Of a stretch of 64,000 bases of DNA, positions 63,837 to 64,000 are shown piece after piece. Below the pieces are notes generated by a model. It was not told where the DNA came from and searched no databases. It saw nothing but the letters and a program-made list of their open reading frames with translations. Positions within the stretch are counted from its first letter, which is position 1. Each line of letters opens with the position of its first letter. A program made the translations under genes and the position numbers. Source of the stretch: Alteriqipengyuania flavescens (GTDB lineage: Bacteria; Pseudomonadota; Alphaproteobacteria; Sphingomonadales; Sphingomonadaceae); the NCBI RefSeq assembly GCF_030406725.1, contig NZ_CP129107.1:2088501-2152500 (forward strand), in the 5' to 3' direction.

Positions 63837-64000
63837 ATGCAGCGCTCGCCTTGGCGAATGCGGGCTGCCTTGTCCAGTATCCTCGACCGCGGCGAAGCGT
63901 TCCTCGACCAAGCCGGTTTCGACCGAGCCCCGTGGCTAACGGTGGCCTTGGCGGTGGGCATCGCCAGCTGGTTTGCGCTGCCGAGCGGCGAGTGGTGGAT
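63837..64000 (+). CDS. comEC: ComEC/Rec2 competence protein, N-terminal fragment
   Basis: An open frame from the ATG at 63837 (or in-frame GTG at 63804) runs off the window after about 54 codons. The sequence [20 protein letters not shown] followed by a hydrophobic stretch ([10 protein letters not shown]) matches the start of ComEC, whose N-terminal membrane segment and OB domain precede the channel. ComEC forms the inner-membrane DNA-uptake channel. GGGGAGGGA (63812-63820) lies upstream of the ATG. The divergent location from gltX supports the call. Most of the gene is outside the window, so integrity is unknown. Confidence 0.72.
   Translation, partial: MQRSPWRMRAALSSILDRGEAFLDQAGFDRAPWLTVALAVGIASWFALPSGEWW

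Noticed and set aside
63752-63961. Extended gltX start at 63961
   Set aside because: It would overlap comEC and add 70 residues with no GluRS similarity; the ATG at 63751 has a ribosome-binding site.

Overview
The window is a GC-rich chromosomal stretch of an aerobic alphaproteobacterium, most likely a member of the Sphingomonadales (Erythrobacteraceae/Sphingomonadaceae type). This is inferred from gene content and order: an alphaproteobacterial NuoG of about 675 residues, nuo followed by birA-coaX-rnj-DUF1467, gltX-gltA divergent from comEC, RNase E with an alphaproteobacterial GWW-type tail, and the dispersed TTCGACAAGCTCA repeat. Genes are tightly packed, often with ATGA or TGATG overlaps. 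I see no rRNA, tRNA, CRISPR array, transposase or prophage gene, so this reads as core chromosome rather than an island.

Layout. 1-10.4 kb: 3' end of sdhA, a GT2-GtrA fusion, a YpfJ-type metallopeptidase, 3-hydroxybutyrate dehydrogenase, a secreted M28 peptidase, guaB-rsmB, a TPR protein, then rppH and an esterase on the minus strand. 10.5-16.8 kb: a two-gene 2-oxoacid:ferredoxin oxidoreductase, a PAP2 phosphatase, a YdjM/DUF457-like membrane protein, and a photolyase whose conserved start falls on ATC. 16.8-25.7 kb: RNase E (minus), then a cell-wall amidase, PBP1A, RF2 and a lipoprotein methyltransferase. 25.7-33 kb: a nitronate-monooxygenase-like flavoprotein, an ammonium transporter with substituted pore residues, a D-2-hydroxyacid dehydrogenase, an SH3 protein, a thiolase and an aldehyde dehydrogenase.

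33.1-54.5 kb is one long plus-strand array: all respiratory complex I genes nuoA-N in the usual order, then birA, coaX, rnj and a DUF1467 gene. Between nuoB and nuoH every junction carries one or two extra small ORFs (secreted, lipoprotein or membrane; seven in all), mostly translationally coupled by overlap. Two copies of a sphingomonad-type repeat sit just upstream of nuoF and nuoK.

54.5-61.0 kb is the most interesting region. It has a large two-TM coiled-coil protein resembling the polarity factor TipN; divergently, an Hpt-like protein lacking the phospho-histidine; a membrane protein with a nucleotidyltransferase-like N-terminus; an uncharacterised helical protein; and a histidine-kinase-like protein with an intact ATPase domain but no histidine in its H-box. 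CtrA-like boxes (TTAA-N7-TTAA type) lie in the divergent promoter and directly before the last two genes. I propose a CtrA-controlled polarity or cell-cycle module that signals without canonical phosphotransfer. This is inference from sequence patterns. The window ends with gltA and gltX (minus) and the start of comEC.

Several genes without a Shine-Dalgarno sequence have a -35/-10-like pair (TTGNNN, 16 bp, then TA-rich hexamer) ending 6-8 bases before the ATG, which points to leaderless transcripts.
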